Made by a program: the position numbers and the translations under genes. The notes below the pieces were generated by a model. That model was not told the origin of the DNA. It searched no databases and saw only the letters and a program-made list of their open reading frames with translations. Positions 53,056 to 62,409 of a DNA stretch of 64,000 nt are shown here, in pieces (position 1 is the first letter of the stretch; each line of letters starts with the position of its first letter). The DNA lies in assembly GCA_016650445.1 (NCBI GenBank), contig JAENVS010000011.1, forward strand, positions 225,304 through 289,303, read 5' to 3'. The DNA is from Frankiaceae bacterium (GTDB lineage Bacteria > Actinomycetota > Actinomycetes > Mycobacteriales > SCTD01).

Positions 53056-54249
53056 TCAGCGCAGGGCGCGACCGATGTCGACGCGGCCGGCGCCATAGCG
53101 GTCGTCCCGGCCACGGGGGCCGAGATCGCGAGCCGTCGCCACCAATCGGGCGCGCACCTGCTCCGCTGTCCAGTCCGGGTGCCGCGAGAGCAGAAGCGCC
53201 GCGGCGCCGGCGACGATCGGCGCGGAGATCGAGGTGCCGGACAGGTAGGCGTAGCCGTGCACACCGTCGTCGTCACGCGACGTGGTGACGACGTTGACGC
53301 CGGGTGCGCTGATGTCGACCTGCGGGCCGTACTCGGAGAACTTCGCCGGCTTGTCCTGCGTGTCCGTGGCGGACACGGCGAATGCGCCGTCGCAACCGGC
53401 CGGGTAGTTGACGGGGTTCCCGCGAGCCCCGTCGTTGCCCGCGGAGACGACGACCAGTGCGTCGTGGTCGCGTGCGTAGCCCAGCGCCTGCTCCATGACG
53501 AACGGGCAACCGTCGCCGGCGGCACCGAGGCTGAGGTTGAGCACGCGCGCGCCCGCGTCCACCGCGTCGATGATTCCGGCGGCAACCGTGCACATGGAGC
53601 CGCTGCCCGCTGCGTTCAGGACGCGCTCGGCGAGGACCGTCGCGCCCCAGCTGATGCCGGCGACTCCCTTCTTGTTGTTGGTCGACGCGGCAACGACCCC
53701 GGAGACGGCCGTGCCGTGGAAGTGCTCGTCACTCGGGTCGGCGTCGCCGGACACGAAGTCGCCCCCTGCCCGCACATGCCCGATGAGGTCGGGGTGCGAC
53801 GCGTCCACGCCCGTGTCCAGGACAGCGACGACGACCGGGTTGCGTCGCCCGGTCTCGACGTCCCAGGCCGACTGAACCCGCACGACACGCATGGCCCACT
53901 GCCGCGGTACGAGCGGGTCGTTCGGCGTCCGCTGCGCGCTGACGCGGCTGTCGACCGCCGCCCACCTGACGCCGGGTGCGACCGTCAGCAGGCCTGCCAC
54001 CTCGCGGGCCCGCTCGCGGCTCGGCAGCAGCAGCACGTCGACGTCCAGCGCGGCAAGCCGGCCGACAGGGCGGGCGTCGGCGGGCCAGGACACCCGTGCC
54101 GAGGCCTGCACCAGCACGGACCTCTCGGCGAGCGGGATCGAGACGCACGGCACGGTGTCGACGGCGATCGGTGGCACCGCTCTCGCTGCCGGCGACGCAC
54201 CGAGCGCGATGCCCAGGACGGAGATCGCCGCCAGACCACGGCTCCTCAT
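53056..54249 (-). CDS. secreted subtilisin-like serine protease (S8 family)
   Basis: 397 residues. A signal peptide (about 1-24) and a prodomain-like stretch (about 25-105) precede the catalytic domain: Asp145 in AVLDTGVD, His178 in EHFHGTAVSG, and Ser340 in LSGTSISAP, with the oxyanion Asn in VVSAGNDGARG. Two cysteines may form a disulfide. There is no C-terminal membrane anchor, unlike mycosins of type VII secretion. The ATG overlaps the stop of the Asp-box gene (ATGA), so the two are coupled. Substrate unknown; the partner may be a target or recruiter. Confidence 0.92.
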   Translation of the reverse strand: MRSRGLAAISVLGIALGASPAARAVPPIAVDTVPCVSIPLAERSVLVQASARVSWPADARPVGRLAALDVDVLLLPSRERAREVAGLLTVAPGVRWAAVDSRVSAQRTPNDPLVPRQWAMRVVRVQSAWDVETGRRNPVVVAVLDTGVDASHPDLIGHVRAGGDFVSGDADPSDEHFHGTAVSGVVAASTNNKKGVAGISWGATVLAERVLNAAGSGSMCTVAAGIIDAVDAGARVLNLSLGAAGDGCPFVMEQALGYARDHDALVVVSAGNDGARGNPVNYPAGCDGAFAVSATDTQDKPAKFSEYGPQVDISAPGVNVVTTSRDDDGVHGYAYLSGTSISAPIVAGAAALLLSRHPDWTAEQVRARLVATARDLGPRGRDDRYGAGRVDIGRALR

Positions 54250-56837
54250 GCCCACTGACCGATCACCCGTGAGGCACGACGGCGTCGCGCGACGATCCCC
54301 GCCATGAGGACGCCCGCGGCGAGCGGAATGGCGGCGGCCGGCCAGACCAGCGCCGGATCCTCACGCGCCCGGAACTCCGCGACATCGGCGGCCTGCGTCG
54401 CCACCCCTTCTTCCTCCTCCGGCGCCATCGCACCGCCGGGTGCGCCCTGCGCGCCGGGCTGAGCGCCAGGGTGTCCCTGCGCGATCGGCTGCGACTGGGG
54501 CACGTTCGGCGGGGGCGGCGGGGGCTGGGCCGGTGGCACCACCGGAACAGCGACGATCGGTGCCGCAGCGTGCACGACCGGCGGCGGCGGTGCGGGACGC
54601 ACCGCCGGAGCTGCCGGGACCTCGCTGCTGACCAGCACGCTGCGGCGCGCTGACGACGGCCGATACGCCGGCGTACCGAGGAAGGCGGCGAGCACGGGCT
54701 GGCGCGCCGAGTGCTTGCCCGGTCCCTTCGAGGCGCCGGCCTCGCGCGGCAGCGGCACGTAGTCGGCGCACGCCCGACCACGGGCGTCGGTGACAGGTGA
54801 CGCGATGCCGCGCCCCGCGACCAGGAGGTCGATGGGCAGACCGGCCAGCGGCCGGCCCGTCGAGGTCAACCGAAGCGTCGCGCAGACCGGGCCGCGCTCA
54901 CCGGCGGCCACGCCTTCGGGGCTCGTGACGGTGACGTGCGACGGCAGCGCGCAGTAGCCACCGGGCACCTCGTACGCCGCCATGAAGCCGGCGGTCGCAT
55001 CGCGGAGCCAGACCGCCGGGGTCTCGAAGGTCGTCGTGTCGCACGCAAGTGCGTCGTTCTCGGCACCCGCCTCGCTGAAGTACTCGTGGTTGAACGACGC
55101 GAGGACGTGGCAGGACCGGTCCATCCGCAAGACCGTCGCGTCGTCCTCGGCCTCGATGTAGACCTGGCCGTCCCCCGTCGCGACGATGCCGCCGATGCTC
55201 GCCTCCATCGGCCCGCCGCTGATCGTGATGACGACCGGGAGGTCGGTCGCCGTGCAGCTGCGTCGGCGGCGCCCGTCGCGGTCGTACTCCTCCCACCCGC
55301 TGCCGCCGTCGTTCGCGAACAGGAAGCGGTCGGTCGCGGGGTCGTAGGTGAACGCGCCGGGGAACCCGCCACCTTCCCGGTCCTCCCCTTCGCTGGAGGT
55401 GGACCCGGAGATCGGCGACCGGAACATGCGCACCGCGCGCCCGTTGCGCAGGTCGACGTCCCAGAGGCGAAAGCGCACGTCGACGACGAACAGGTGGTGC
55501 CGGTTGGCGTCGTACGTGAGCTGAAGGATGCCGTAGGGCACCTGGGTCACGAGGTCGCCGGCGTCCTTACCGGTCTTCGCGTTCTGCCGGTGCACGATGC
55601 CGGCGTCACGGGACGCGGCGTAGTAGAGCAGCGTGCCGTCGAACGCGACCGAGCCGTCCTCGGTGGAGTCCCGGTGCGCTGTCGCGAGCCGCTTGAGCAG
55701 CTTCATCGGAGTGGACGGTCCGAGGTTGCTCGTCGGGACGACGGACGCCGTCCCGTCGGGTCTGTCGGTGGCCGACAGGTCGGTGCCGTCGGAGCGGTAC
55801 CGCCAGGACGACCCGTCGGCGCAGCGCACCGAGAAGACGGACGGAATGGACCGGTCGCGGACGAGGTCGGTCGCCCCGCATTCGCCAGGCAGCCCGGCGC
55901 TCTGCGGGTCGGCGGTGTTGCCGGTGTCGGCGGAGCGCACGGCTCGCCCCTTGGACAGCGCCATGAACGCAGACGGATGGTTCCACTCGAGGGCGATGCC
56001 AGTGCTGTCCACGCTCGTCGCGCGGCTGGAGACGGTGTTGCCACCGTCACGGCTGACCAGGAAGCCCGTCGACGTCGCGGCGATCACCTCGCTGCCACCG
56101 CCGGCGAGCCGCGAGGTGCCGAGCCCGCGCACGGCACCTCCCGCCACGCGCACGAAGGTCGACCCGGCGTCGGTCGAGACGAACAGACCGCCGGCGACGC
56201 CGTCGACGCCCATCCAGAGACGTCCCGGTGCACCGGGGTCGGGGGCGACGGCGGACGCCTGCAGACCGCTGGCACCAGCCAGCGGCGTGAAGCTCCGGCC
56301 GCGGTCCTGGCTGCGGTAGATCGACGACCCCTGCGCAACGGGCAACACCGGCGCCGGCGCCGCCGCGGGCACCGCGCTGGTCGGTCGTACGACGGCGAAG
56401 AGCGTGGAGGCGTCCCGCTCGTCAGCGGTGACGTCGAGAACGACACCGGGCAGGCCGGCCGCTGCCTGCCACGACCGCCCGCGGTCGGTCGTCACGAACA
56501 GGCCGTCGCCCTCGGGAATCAGGAGCGCATCCGTTCCCAGCCCGTCGGAGACGAGACGCCGCACCGGCATGGGAGACGTGCCCATGTCCTGCCAGGTGGT
56601 CCCGCCGTCGTTGCTGGCCTGCACCGTGCGGTTCGGGCGGACGGCGATGAGACGGCAGGGGTCGTCGTCCTCCATCGCGACCGCTCCGGGCCCGCCCGGC
56701 ACCTGGGACCAGCTGTTGCGCTGCTCCAGGTCGGTCGCGCACTGCGCGCCGCTGGCCGACGGCGCCACCGGGACGACGGCGCACACGAGCGCGGCGACCA
56801 GGACCAGCCGGGGAGCGAAGAGGCGCGGTGGCCTCAC
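54246..56837 (-). CDS. surface protein with Asp-box (BNR) beta-propeller, Pro-rich stalk and C-terminal anchor
   Basis: 863 residues. A signal peptide (RLFAPRLVLVAALVCAVVPVAPSASG) leads to a beta-propeller with repeated Asp-box turns of Ser/Thr-x-Asp-x-Gly-x-x-Trp/Phe type: SNDGGTTWQ, TTDRGRSWQ, SQDRGRSF, STDAGSTF. A second sheet-rich part contains LLYYAASRDAGIV and VDVDLRNGRAVRM-like strands. Near the C-terminus a Pro/Gln/Gly-rich stalk precedes a hydrophobic anchor (WPAAAIPLAAGVLMAGIVA) and a basic tail. No sialidase catalytic residues are evident. GTG 56837 starts 1 base after the FtsH gene stop. Confidence 0.85.
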   Translation of the reverse strand: MRPPRLFAPRLVLVAALVCAVVPVAPSASGAQCATDLEQRNSWSQVPGGPGAVAMEDDDPCRLIAVRPNRTVQASNDGGTTWQDMGTSPMPVRRLVSDGLGTDALLIPEGDGLFVTTDRGRSWQAAAGLPGVVLDVTADERDASTLFAVVRPTSAVPAAAPAPVLPVAQGSSIYRSQDRGRSFTPLAGASGLQASAVAPDPGAPGRLWMGVDGVAGGLFVSTDAGSTFVRVAGGAVRGLGTSRLAGGGSEVIAATSTGFLVSRDGGNTVSSRATSVDSTGIALEWNHPSAFMALSKGRAVRSADTGNTADPQSAGLPGECGATDLVRDRSIPSVFSVRCADGSSWRYRSDGTDLSATDRPDGTASVVPTSNLGPSTPMKLLKRLATAHRDSTEDGSVAFDGTLLYYAASRDAGIVHRQNAKTGKDAGDLVTQVPYGILQLTYDANRHHLFVVDVRFRLWDVDLRNGRAVRMFRSPISGSTSSEGEDREGGGFPGAFTYDPATDRFLFANDGGSGWEEYDRDGRRRRSCTATDLPVVITISGGPMEASIGGIVATGDGQVYIEAEDDATVLRMDRSCHVLASFNHEYFSEAGAENDALACDTTTFETPAVWLRDATAGFMAAYEVPGGYCALPSHVTVTSPEGVAAGERGPVCATLRLTSTGRPLAGLPIDLLVAGRGIASPVTDARGRACADYVPLPREAGASKGPGKHSARQPVLAAFLGTPAYRPSSARRSVLVSSEVPAAPAVRPAPPPPVVHAAAPIVAVPVVPPAQPPPPPPNVPQSQPIAQGHPGAQPGAQGAPGGAMAPEEEEGVATQAADVAEFRAREDPALVWPAAAIPLAAGVLMAGIVARRRRASRVIGQWA

Positions 56838-56838
56838 G

Positions 56839-58851
56839 TCAGGACTCCCGGACCCGCCGGCCACGCGGCTGCGCCGGAGCGGTCGCACCCGGGCGCGCCG
56901 GCGCGAGCAGGTCGGCCAGGTACGTGCCCTCGAGCGTCTCCAGCTCCTCGAGCCGGTCGGCGACCGTGATGAGGAGAGCGCGCGCCGTCGTGAGCTTGGC
57001 GAGCGCGACCCGCTCCGCCTCCTCGACCAGCACGCGGATCTCGGTGTCGAGCGCGTCGAGGGTCTGCGGCGAGACCGACTGCATCGACGCCAGGTCGCGG
57101 CCGAGGAAGACCTCCGCGTCGTTGCCGAGGATCCGCACCGGGCCGATGCCCTCGCTCATGCCCCAGCGGGCGGCCATGTTGCGAGCCAGGTCGGTGGCGG
57201 CTTCGATGTCGGCCTCTGCACCAGTCGACGGCTCGCCGTACACGATCTCCTCTGCGGCCTTGCCGGCCAACGAGCAGGCCATCCGATCCAGCAGCTCCGA
57301 CCGCTTCAGCAGCATCCGGTCGTCGCGCATCATCGCGGCGTGGCCGAGGCCGGTGCCGCGGCGTACGACGCTCACGCGGTCGACCTCGCGTCCGAGCGCA
57401 GCAGCGACGACGGCGTGACCTGCCTCGTGCACGGCGACCATGCGGCGCTCGTCGGCAGACAGCGCGCCGCTGGAGCGCTTCGGACCGGCGAGCACGCGCT
57501 GCACCGCCTCATCGAGCTCGTCCGGTCCGATGACGGTCGCCCCGGCCCGCACCGCCAGCAGCGCAGCCTCGCGCCAGACGTTGGCGAGGTCGGCGCCGGT
57601 GAACCCCGCCGTGCGCGCCGCAAGGACCTCGAGGTCGACCGACGGGTCGACCGGACGACCCTGCGCGTAGAGGCGCAGGATGTCGAAGCGGCCGGTGAGG
57701 TCGGGGCGCTCGACGACGACGTGCCGGTCGAAACGACCTGGCCGCAGCAGAGCAGGGTCGAGGATGTCCGGCCGGTTGGTCGCACCGATGACGACGACGC
57801 CGGCGATGGCGTCGAAGCCGTCCATCTCGACGAGGATCTGGTTGAGCGTCTGCTCGCGTTCGTCGTTGCCGCCGCCGACGCCGGCACCGCGCTTGCGACC
57901 GGCAGCGTCGAGCTCGTCGATGAACAGGATCGCCGGCGCCTTGGTGCGCAGCTGCGCGAACAGGTCACGGACACGCGCGGCACCGACACCCACGAGCGAC
58001 TCGACGAACTCCGCACCGGACAGGCTGAAGAACGGCACGCCGGCCTCACCGGCAACGGCCTTCGCGAGCAGCGTCTTGCCGCACCCAGGGGGACCGAACA
58101 GCAGGACGCCCTTCGGCGGCAGCGCGCCCATGGCGTGGAAGCGCTCGGGCGCCCTGAGGTAGTCGACTACCTCGGCGAGCTCGGTCACCGCCGTCTGGGC
58201 ACCGGCGATGTCGGAGAAGCCGACGGCAGGCACGCCCTTGCGTCGCTTGGGCCCGGCGGTGTCGATCCGCTGACCTGCCCGCACCTTGCTGAACTCCGCG
58301 AACTCCGCGGCACCGCCCTCACCGCGACTGGCCGTCAGCAGCAGCCCGAACAGGATCGCCAGCAGGGTGACCGGAAAGAGGAACTGCATCAGCAGCCGGG
58401 CGACCTGCTTACCCGTCTGCGGCTCGACCCGCACCTCGGCGGTCTTCGCGAGTGCCGACACCAGGCGGGTCGTCTCGGAGTCGGAACGGGTGTACGACGC
58501 GACGACCGCGCCGCTGTTGGGCGTCGTGACGCGTACTCGTGCGTCCTGGTCGTAGAGGACCGCCTCGTCGATCGCGCCGAGGGAGGCCAGCTCGAGGATC
58601 GAGGTCATCGGCACGACGCGGCCTTCGACGGGCCGCAGGTAGCGCACGCCGGAGTAGCCGAGGATCGCCATCGCGAGGAGCCCGAGCACGAGCAGCAGCC
58701 GCACCAGCCGGATGCCACGGATGCTGCGGACGCGCCGCAGGCGCGTCAGCAGCTCGATGCCGACAGCCCGCAACCGCTCCTGCACCGGCGTCACGTCGTC
58801 CGCCGCCGTGGGGGGCGTCGCGGTCTCGGGTCGGTCGTCGGTCATCGTCAC
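56839..58851 (-). CDS. FtsH-type AAA+ zinc metalloprotease
   Basis: 670 residues. TM1 (about 49-66) and TM2 (about 154-174) flank a short extracytoplasmic domain. The AAA+ core has Walker A GPPGCGKT (253-260), Walker B ILFIDE (308-313), and arginine-finger region RPGRFDR (370-376). The M41 protease has zinc site HEAGH (475-479) and a later acidic ligand region [14 protein letters not shown]. It degrades membrane and cytoplasmic proteins with ATP. GTG 58851 is chosen because AGGAG lies 7 bases upstream. It lies first in an operon with an Asp-box propeller and a subtilase, an unusual setting for FtsH, which suggests a dedicated paralogue (inference). Confidence 0.93.
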   Translation of the reverse strand: MTMTDDRPETATPPTAADDVTPVQERLRAVGIELLTRLRRVRSIRGIRLVRLLLVLGLLAMAILGYSGVRYLRPVEGRVVPMTSILELASLGAIDEAVLYDQDARVRVTTPNSGAVVASYTRSDSETTRLVSALAKTAEVRVEPQTGKQVARLLMQFLFPVTLLAILFGLLLTASRGEGGAAEFAEFSKVRAGQRIDTAGPKRRKGVPAVGFSDIAGAQTAVTELAEVVDYLRAPERFHAMGALPPKGVLLFGPPGCGKTLLAKAVAGEAGVPFFSLSGAEFVESLVGVGAARVRDLFAQLRTKAPAILFIDELDAAGRKRGAGVGGGNDEREQTLNQILVEMDGFDAIAGVVVIGATNRPDILDPALLRPGRFDRHVVVERPDLTGRFDILRLYAQGRPVDPSVDLEVLAARTAGFTGADLANVWREAALLAVRAGATVIGPDELDEAVQRVLAGPKRSSGALSADERRMVAVHEAGHAVVAAALGREVDRVSVVRRGTGLGHAAMMRDDRMLLKRSELLDRMACSLAGKAAEEIVYGEPSTGAEADIEAATDLARNMAARWGMSEGIGPVRILGNDAEVFLGRDLASMQSVSPQTLDALDTEIRVLVEEAERVALAKLTTARALLITVADRLEELETLEGTYLADLLAPARPGATAPAQPRGRRVRES

Positions 58852-58987
58852 CGTCAGGCTCCTGTCGTCTGGGTCGAGGTGAAGAGTCGGGACACGGCGC
58901 GTGGGTTCGCCCCGGTTCGCGTCTATTTCTGCTGAGAATCGGACGAAAGTGACGCGTCGACCGGCCGTCAGCCGTCACCCTGTCGCC

Positions 58988-59914
58988 ATGCGCTTTCGCT
59001 GTGCCCTCGTCGCCCTGGTCGCCCTCTGCGCCGGACTGCTGGTCGTCGCCGGCCCGTCGAACGCGGCTGTCGCGCCGCCGACGGCGCACACCGACCTGCG
59101 CTCGTTCGAGGGCCTCGGCACCTGGGTCGACGGCTACGACTTCTCCCGCGAGCTGACGCAGAGCCCGACGTTCACGGCGCGCACGGTGCAGTTCGCGGCC
59201 GCCAACGGCGTGAAGACGATCTACATCCAGGGCGCCAAGCGATCGCCGAAGACGCCGTACTCGCTGCTGTCGCGCGACCGGCTCGGCGCGATCCTGCTGG
59301 CCGCGCACGCGCGCGGGATCCGGGTCGTCGCGTGGTACCTGCCGACGTTCGACAACCCGTCGGCCGACTTCATGCACCTCGACGCGATGATGCAGTTCAA
59401 GGTCAACGGGCAGCACTTCGACGGCATCGGGCTCGACATCGAGAGCACGACGGTCCCGGTCGCCACCCGCAACGCGCGGCTCGTCGCGCTGGCGAAGAAG
59501 GTGCGCGCGCGCACCTGGCTGCCGCTGACAGCCATCGTTCTTCCGCCCGTGCTCACCGAGGTGATCCGGCCGTCGTACTGGGGCGGCGCCTTCCCGTGGA
59601 CCGCGTTGAAGCCGTCGTACGACGTGTGGATCCCGATGGGCTACTACACGGCGTACACCCGGTGGCCGACGTGGCGCGACGCGGGCACGTCCACGACCGA
59701 GGACATCCGGCGGCTCAAGGTCCACCTGGGCGCCGTCAGCATCCACTACGCCGGCGGCATCGGGGACACGTCGACCGCAACCGACTTCCAGCGCTTCACC
59801 GCGGCGGCGAAGGCCGCGGGCGCCCTCGGTGTCTCGACCTACGACTACGCCACGACTCCGGGCTGGGCCTGGTCCCATCTTCGCGCCGGCGCGGCACGAC
59901 CGACCGGGACCTAG
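58988..59914 (+). CDS. secreted TIM-barrel protein, putative glycoside hydrolase
   Basis: 308 residues. A signal peptide (about 1-26) is followed by an apparent TIM barrel: WVDGYDFS, VKTIYIQG, LGAILLAAHARGIRVVAWYLP, FDGIGLDIESTT, WIPMGYYTAY and LGVSTYDYATTPGW. The GLDIE strand is where GH-like barrels carry the catalytic acid. The pattern resembles putative glycosidases without a firm family. No close partner gene. Overlaps the convergent membrane protein gene by 4 bases. Confidence 0.8.
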   Translation: MRFRCALVALVALCAGLLVVAGPSNAAVAPPTAHTDLRSFEGLGTWVDGYDFSRELTQSPTFTARTVQFAAANGVKTIYIQGAKRSPKTPYSLLSRDRLGAILLAAHARGIRVVAWYLPTFDNPSADFMHLDAMMQFKVNGQHFDGIGLDIESTTVPVATRNARLVALAKKVRARTWLPLTAIVLPPVLTEVIRPSYWGGAFPWTALKPSYDVWIPMGYYTAYTRWPTWRDAGTSTTEDIRRLKVHLGAVSIHYAGGIGDTSTATDFQRFTAAAKAAGALGVSTYDYATTPGWAWSHLRAGAARPTGT

Positions 59915-60408
59915 AGGCACCCAGGCCCCTCGCACCCGGGTTGGCGCAACACGAGCCAGTCGTCGCCCCGCCGCACCAACTCAAGGTCCGTCGCACGCAC
60001 TCCGGCAGGGCCACGCACCGCTACGCTGACGGTCGCCGTACCGCCCCGCTGGTCGACCGACGTCACCTCCACCGAGATCCGGGTGGAGTCGGCCCGCGCC
60101 TGCTCCGTCGCGGACCGGAGTGCGCGGCAGATCTCGTCGTCCGTCCTGCGCTCGGCCAGCGGGTCGTTCGGACGGGACAGCGACAGGAACGTGCGGCAGT
60201 CGCCGAAGGTCGCCGCCTCGGACCACGCCAGCGCGGCCCCGCGGGGCGTCTGCAACCGGCGCAGATCCACCGCGGCCGTGACGCCCACGGCGAGGACCAG
60301 CCCCGCCAGGATGCCGATGGTGACGCCGGGGGTCCGACGGATTCGCTTCGCGGCCTGCACGTCGAGACTGCGCTCCGCGATCTTCCAGCGCTGCTCCTGG
60401 GTCGTCAC
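59911..60408 (-). CDS. single-pass membrane protein with extracytoplasmic NTF2-like domain
   Basis: 165 residues from GTG 60408, with an AGGAT upstream. A cytoplasmic start (EQRWKIAERSLDVQAAKRIRR) precedes one helix (VTIGILAGLVLAVGVTAAV). The extracytoplasmic part has a helix-rich then strand-rich pattern (AALAWSEAATFGDCRTFLSLS, then VEVTSVDQRGGTATVSVAV) like small NTF2/DUF4878 folds in lipoproteins and Mce-associated proteins. It has a Cys pair and ends GCEGPGCL. Function unknown. Confidence 0.75.
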   Translation of the reverse strand: MTTQEQRWKIAERSLDVQAAKRIRRTPGVTIGILAGLVLAVGVTAAVDLRRLQTPRGAALAWSEAATFGDCRTFLSLSRPNDPLAERRTDDEICRALRSATEQARADSTRISVEVTSVDQRGGTATVSVAVRGPAGVRATDLELVRRGDDWLVLRQPGCEGPGCL

Positions 60409-60528
60409 TGCCCCATCCTGCCCGGCTTTCGCCCGGGTCGCGGTTACCGTAGGTATGCGGCAGGGCAACCATCCGGCCGCTGCGGACGTCTTACTCATGA
60501 CGCCCCGTCAACCTTGGAGACCCGTTCC

Positions 60529-61521
60529 GTGCGTTCCGCCCTGCTCCCTGCCGCCGCACTCACCGCCCTCGCAGTTGCGTTGACCGGATGCACGTCCAAG
60601 ACGCTGACCACGGAGCAGCACGCCGACTCCGGCATCGCGCAAGGACCCTCACCGGCCGTGGTCCCCGAGGCGACCAGCCCGCCCTCACCGGACGAGCTCA
60701 CCAGCCCGAGCCCACGTGTTAGCCCGTCGCCGCGGAGGCCCGCACCTCCGCCGTACGACGTGAAGGCCGTGCAGACCCAGCTCGCGTCATTGCACTACTA
60801 CGTCGCCGCGATCGACGGCGAGCGCGGGCCGGCCTTCCACAGCGCGGTCATGGCCTTCCAGAAGGTGCAGGGCATCGGGGCCGACGGCATCGTCGGCAAG
60901 GGCACGCTCGCTGCGCTGAAGGCACCCCGCAGCCCCTCGCTGAAGGCGTCGTCGCCGGCAGAGCGCGTCGAGGTCGACCTCACCAAGCAGGTCCTGTACG
61001 TCGTCAAGGGCGGCGCGATCACGCGCATCCTGCCGGTGAGCTCGGGCAACGGCGAGCGCTACGAGCAGAAGAGCGGCCGCATGGCGAGGGCGCTCACGCC
61101 GGTCGGCTGGTACACGATCCAGCGCCGCATCGTCGGCATGCGCGAGGCCGACCTCGGCACCCTCTACGACCCGCAGTACTTCTACCGCGGCTGGGCGATC
61201 CACGGCTCCAACAGCGTGCCGGCGTACCCCGCGAGCCACGGCTGCATCCGCGTGACGCGGACCGACGCGAAGTACCTGCTGAAGACAACGAGCGTGGGCA
61301 TGTCGGTCTACGTGTACGGCGGCCGGTACACCTTCCCGGCCGGCAGCTCGGCGCCCGGCACGGACAACCCGTCCGGTGACACCGCCGCCGACGCGCCCGC
61401 ATCGCCGTCGCCCTCTCCGTCGGCCGCGAGCCCGTCGCCGACCGGGAGCCCGTCACCGTCGCCGGCGCCGACTCCGGACCTGCTCCCGAGCCCGTCCCCC
61501 AGCGCGTCCCCCGCACCCTGA
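60529..61521 (+). CDS. L,D-transpeptidase lipoprotein with peptidoglycan-binding domain
   Basis: 330 residues. Lipobox LTGC (Cys21), a Ser/Pro-rich linker, and a peptidoglycan-binding helix domain (about 75-130: VKAVQTQLASLHYYVAAIDGERGPAF). The YkuD catalytic domain (about 145-255) has the His225 and the S/T-H-G-C-I-R motif with Cys239. A long Ser-Pro-rich tail follows. The enzyme makes 3-3 meso-DAP crosslinks or anchors proteins to the wall, bypassing D,D-transpeptidases. GTG 60529 has GGAG about 10 bases upstream. Confidence 0.93.
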   Translation: MRSALLPAAALTALAVALTGCTSKTLTTEQHADSGIAQGPSPAVVPEATSPPSPDELTSPSPRVSPSPRRPAPPPYDVKAVQTQLASLHYYVAAIDGERGPAFHSAVMAFQKVQGIGADGIVGKGTLAALKAPRSPSLKASSPAERVEVDLTKQVLYVVKGGAITRILPVSSGNGERYEQKSGRMARALTPVGWYTIQRRIVGMREADLGTLYDPQYFYRGWAIHGSNSVPAYPASHGCIRVTRTDAKYLLKTTSVGMSVYVYGGRYTFPAGSSAPGTDNPSGDTAADAPASPSPSPSAASPSPTGSPSPSPAPTPDLLPSPSPSASPAP

Positions 61522-61528
61522 CGCCGGG

Positions 61529-62380
61529 TCAGATGTTGGTCTGCTCGGCGGGTACGTCGGGCATCGCGGCGACGCCGTCGTCGATCTTCGGGTCGGGCAC
61601 CGGCGGCGCGTCGAGGGTGTACGACGTCATCGACAGCGAGCCGTAGGCGTAGCCGTCGACCATCACCTGCGCCCCGGACGGGCTGACCCCGGCGAGGCCG
61701 GCCAGGTAGAGCATCGGCAGGAAGTGGTCCGGCGTCGGGACGGCCGTGCGGAAGTCACGGTGCCCGGCGAGGTCGGTGATGTTGGTGGGGTCGTCGAGCA
61801 GCGTGGCCTTCGCGTCCTCGTCGAAGCGCTGGGCCCAGTCGTAGCCGTCGTCCTTGAGCGACCAGTCCATGCCGCCCAGGTTGTGCACGACGTTGCCGCT
61901 CCCGAGCACGAGCACTCCGCTGTCGCGCAGCGGCGCCAGCTTCGCGCCGAGCTCCACGTGGTAGTCGAGGGGCTTCAACGCGTTGATCGCGAGCTGGACG
62001 ATCGGCACGTCGGCGTCGGGGAAGGCGTGCACCAGGACCGACCAGGCGCCGTGGTCGATGCCCCAGCTGTCGACGTCGGCACCGACCCACGTCGGCTGCA
62101 CCACGTCGGCGATCTCGGCGTACAGCTCGGGCAGTCCCGGAGCCGGGTAGTCGACGGCGAACAGCTCCGGTGGGAAGCCGTAGAAGTCGTGGATCGTCTT
62201 CGGCCGGGGCATCGCGGTGACGGCGGTCGCGTTGATGTACCAGTGCGCCGACACCACGAGCACGGCCCGCGGCGTTGGAACGCTCGCGCCGAAGTCGCGC
62301 CAGGCCTGGGTGTAGCGGTTGACCTCGAGTGCGTTCATCGGGCTGCCGTGCCCGATGAACGCCGCCGGCATGGTCGTCAT
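61529..62380 (-). CDS. DODA-type extradiol aromatic ring-opening dioxygenase
   Basis: 283 residues of the LigB/YgiD group. Metal and active-site landmarks include AAFIGHGSPMNALE at the N-terminus, VVSAHWYI, TIHDFYGFP, GIDHGAWSVLVHAFPDADVPIVQLA and VLGSGNVVHNLG; the His residues in GHGSP, SAHW and HGAW would bind iron or zinc. YgiD-type enzymes cleave L-DOPA or related catechols in a 4,5 manner. Natural substrate unknown. It is divergent from the TauD-like oxygenase, 29 bases apart. Confidence 0.9.
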   Translation of the reverse strand: MTTMPAAFIGHGSPMNALEVNRYTQAWRDFGASVPTPRAVLVVSAHWYINATAVTAMPRPKTIHDFYGFPPELFAVDYPAPGLPELYAEIADVVQPTWVGADVDSWGIDHGAWSVLVHAFPDADVPIVQLAINALKPLDYHVELGAKLAPLRDSGVLVLGSGNVVHNLGGMDWSLKDDGYDWAQRFDEDAKATLLDDPTNITDLAGHRDFRTAVPTPDHFLPMLYLAGLAGVSPSGAQVMVDGYAYGSLSMTSYTLDAPPVPDPKIDDGVAAMPDVPAEQTNI

Positions 62381-62409
62381 GCCTGGACGCTATCGGCGAG
62401 GATCACGCC

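Noticed and set aside
53056..54249. Subtilase as a mycosin of a type VII secretion system
   Set aside because: It lacks the C-terminal membrane helix, and no EccB, EccC, EccD, EccE or WXG100 gene is in the window.
61380..61520. Repetitive CCGTCGCC-like stretch
   Set aside because: It is the Ser-Pro-rich tail of the L,D-transpeptidase, a coding low-complexity linker, not a CRISPR or minisatellite.
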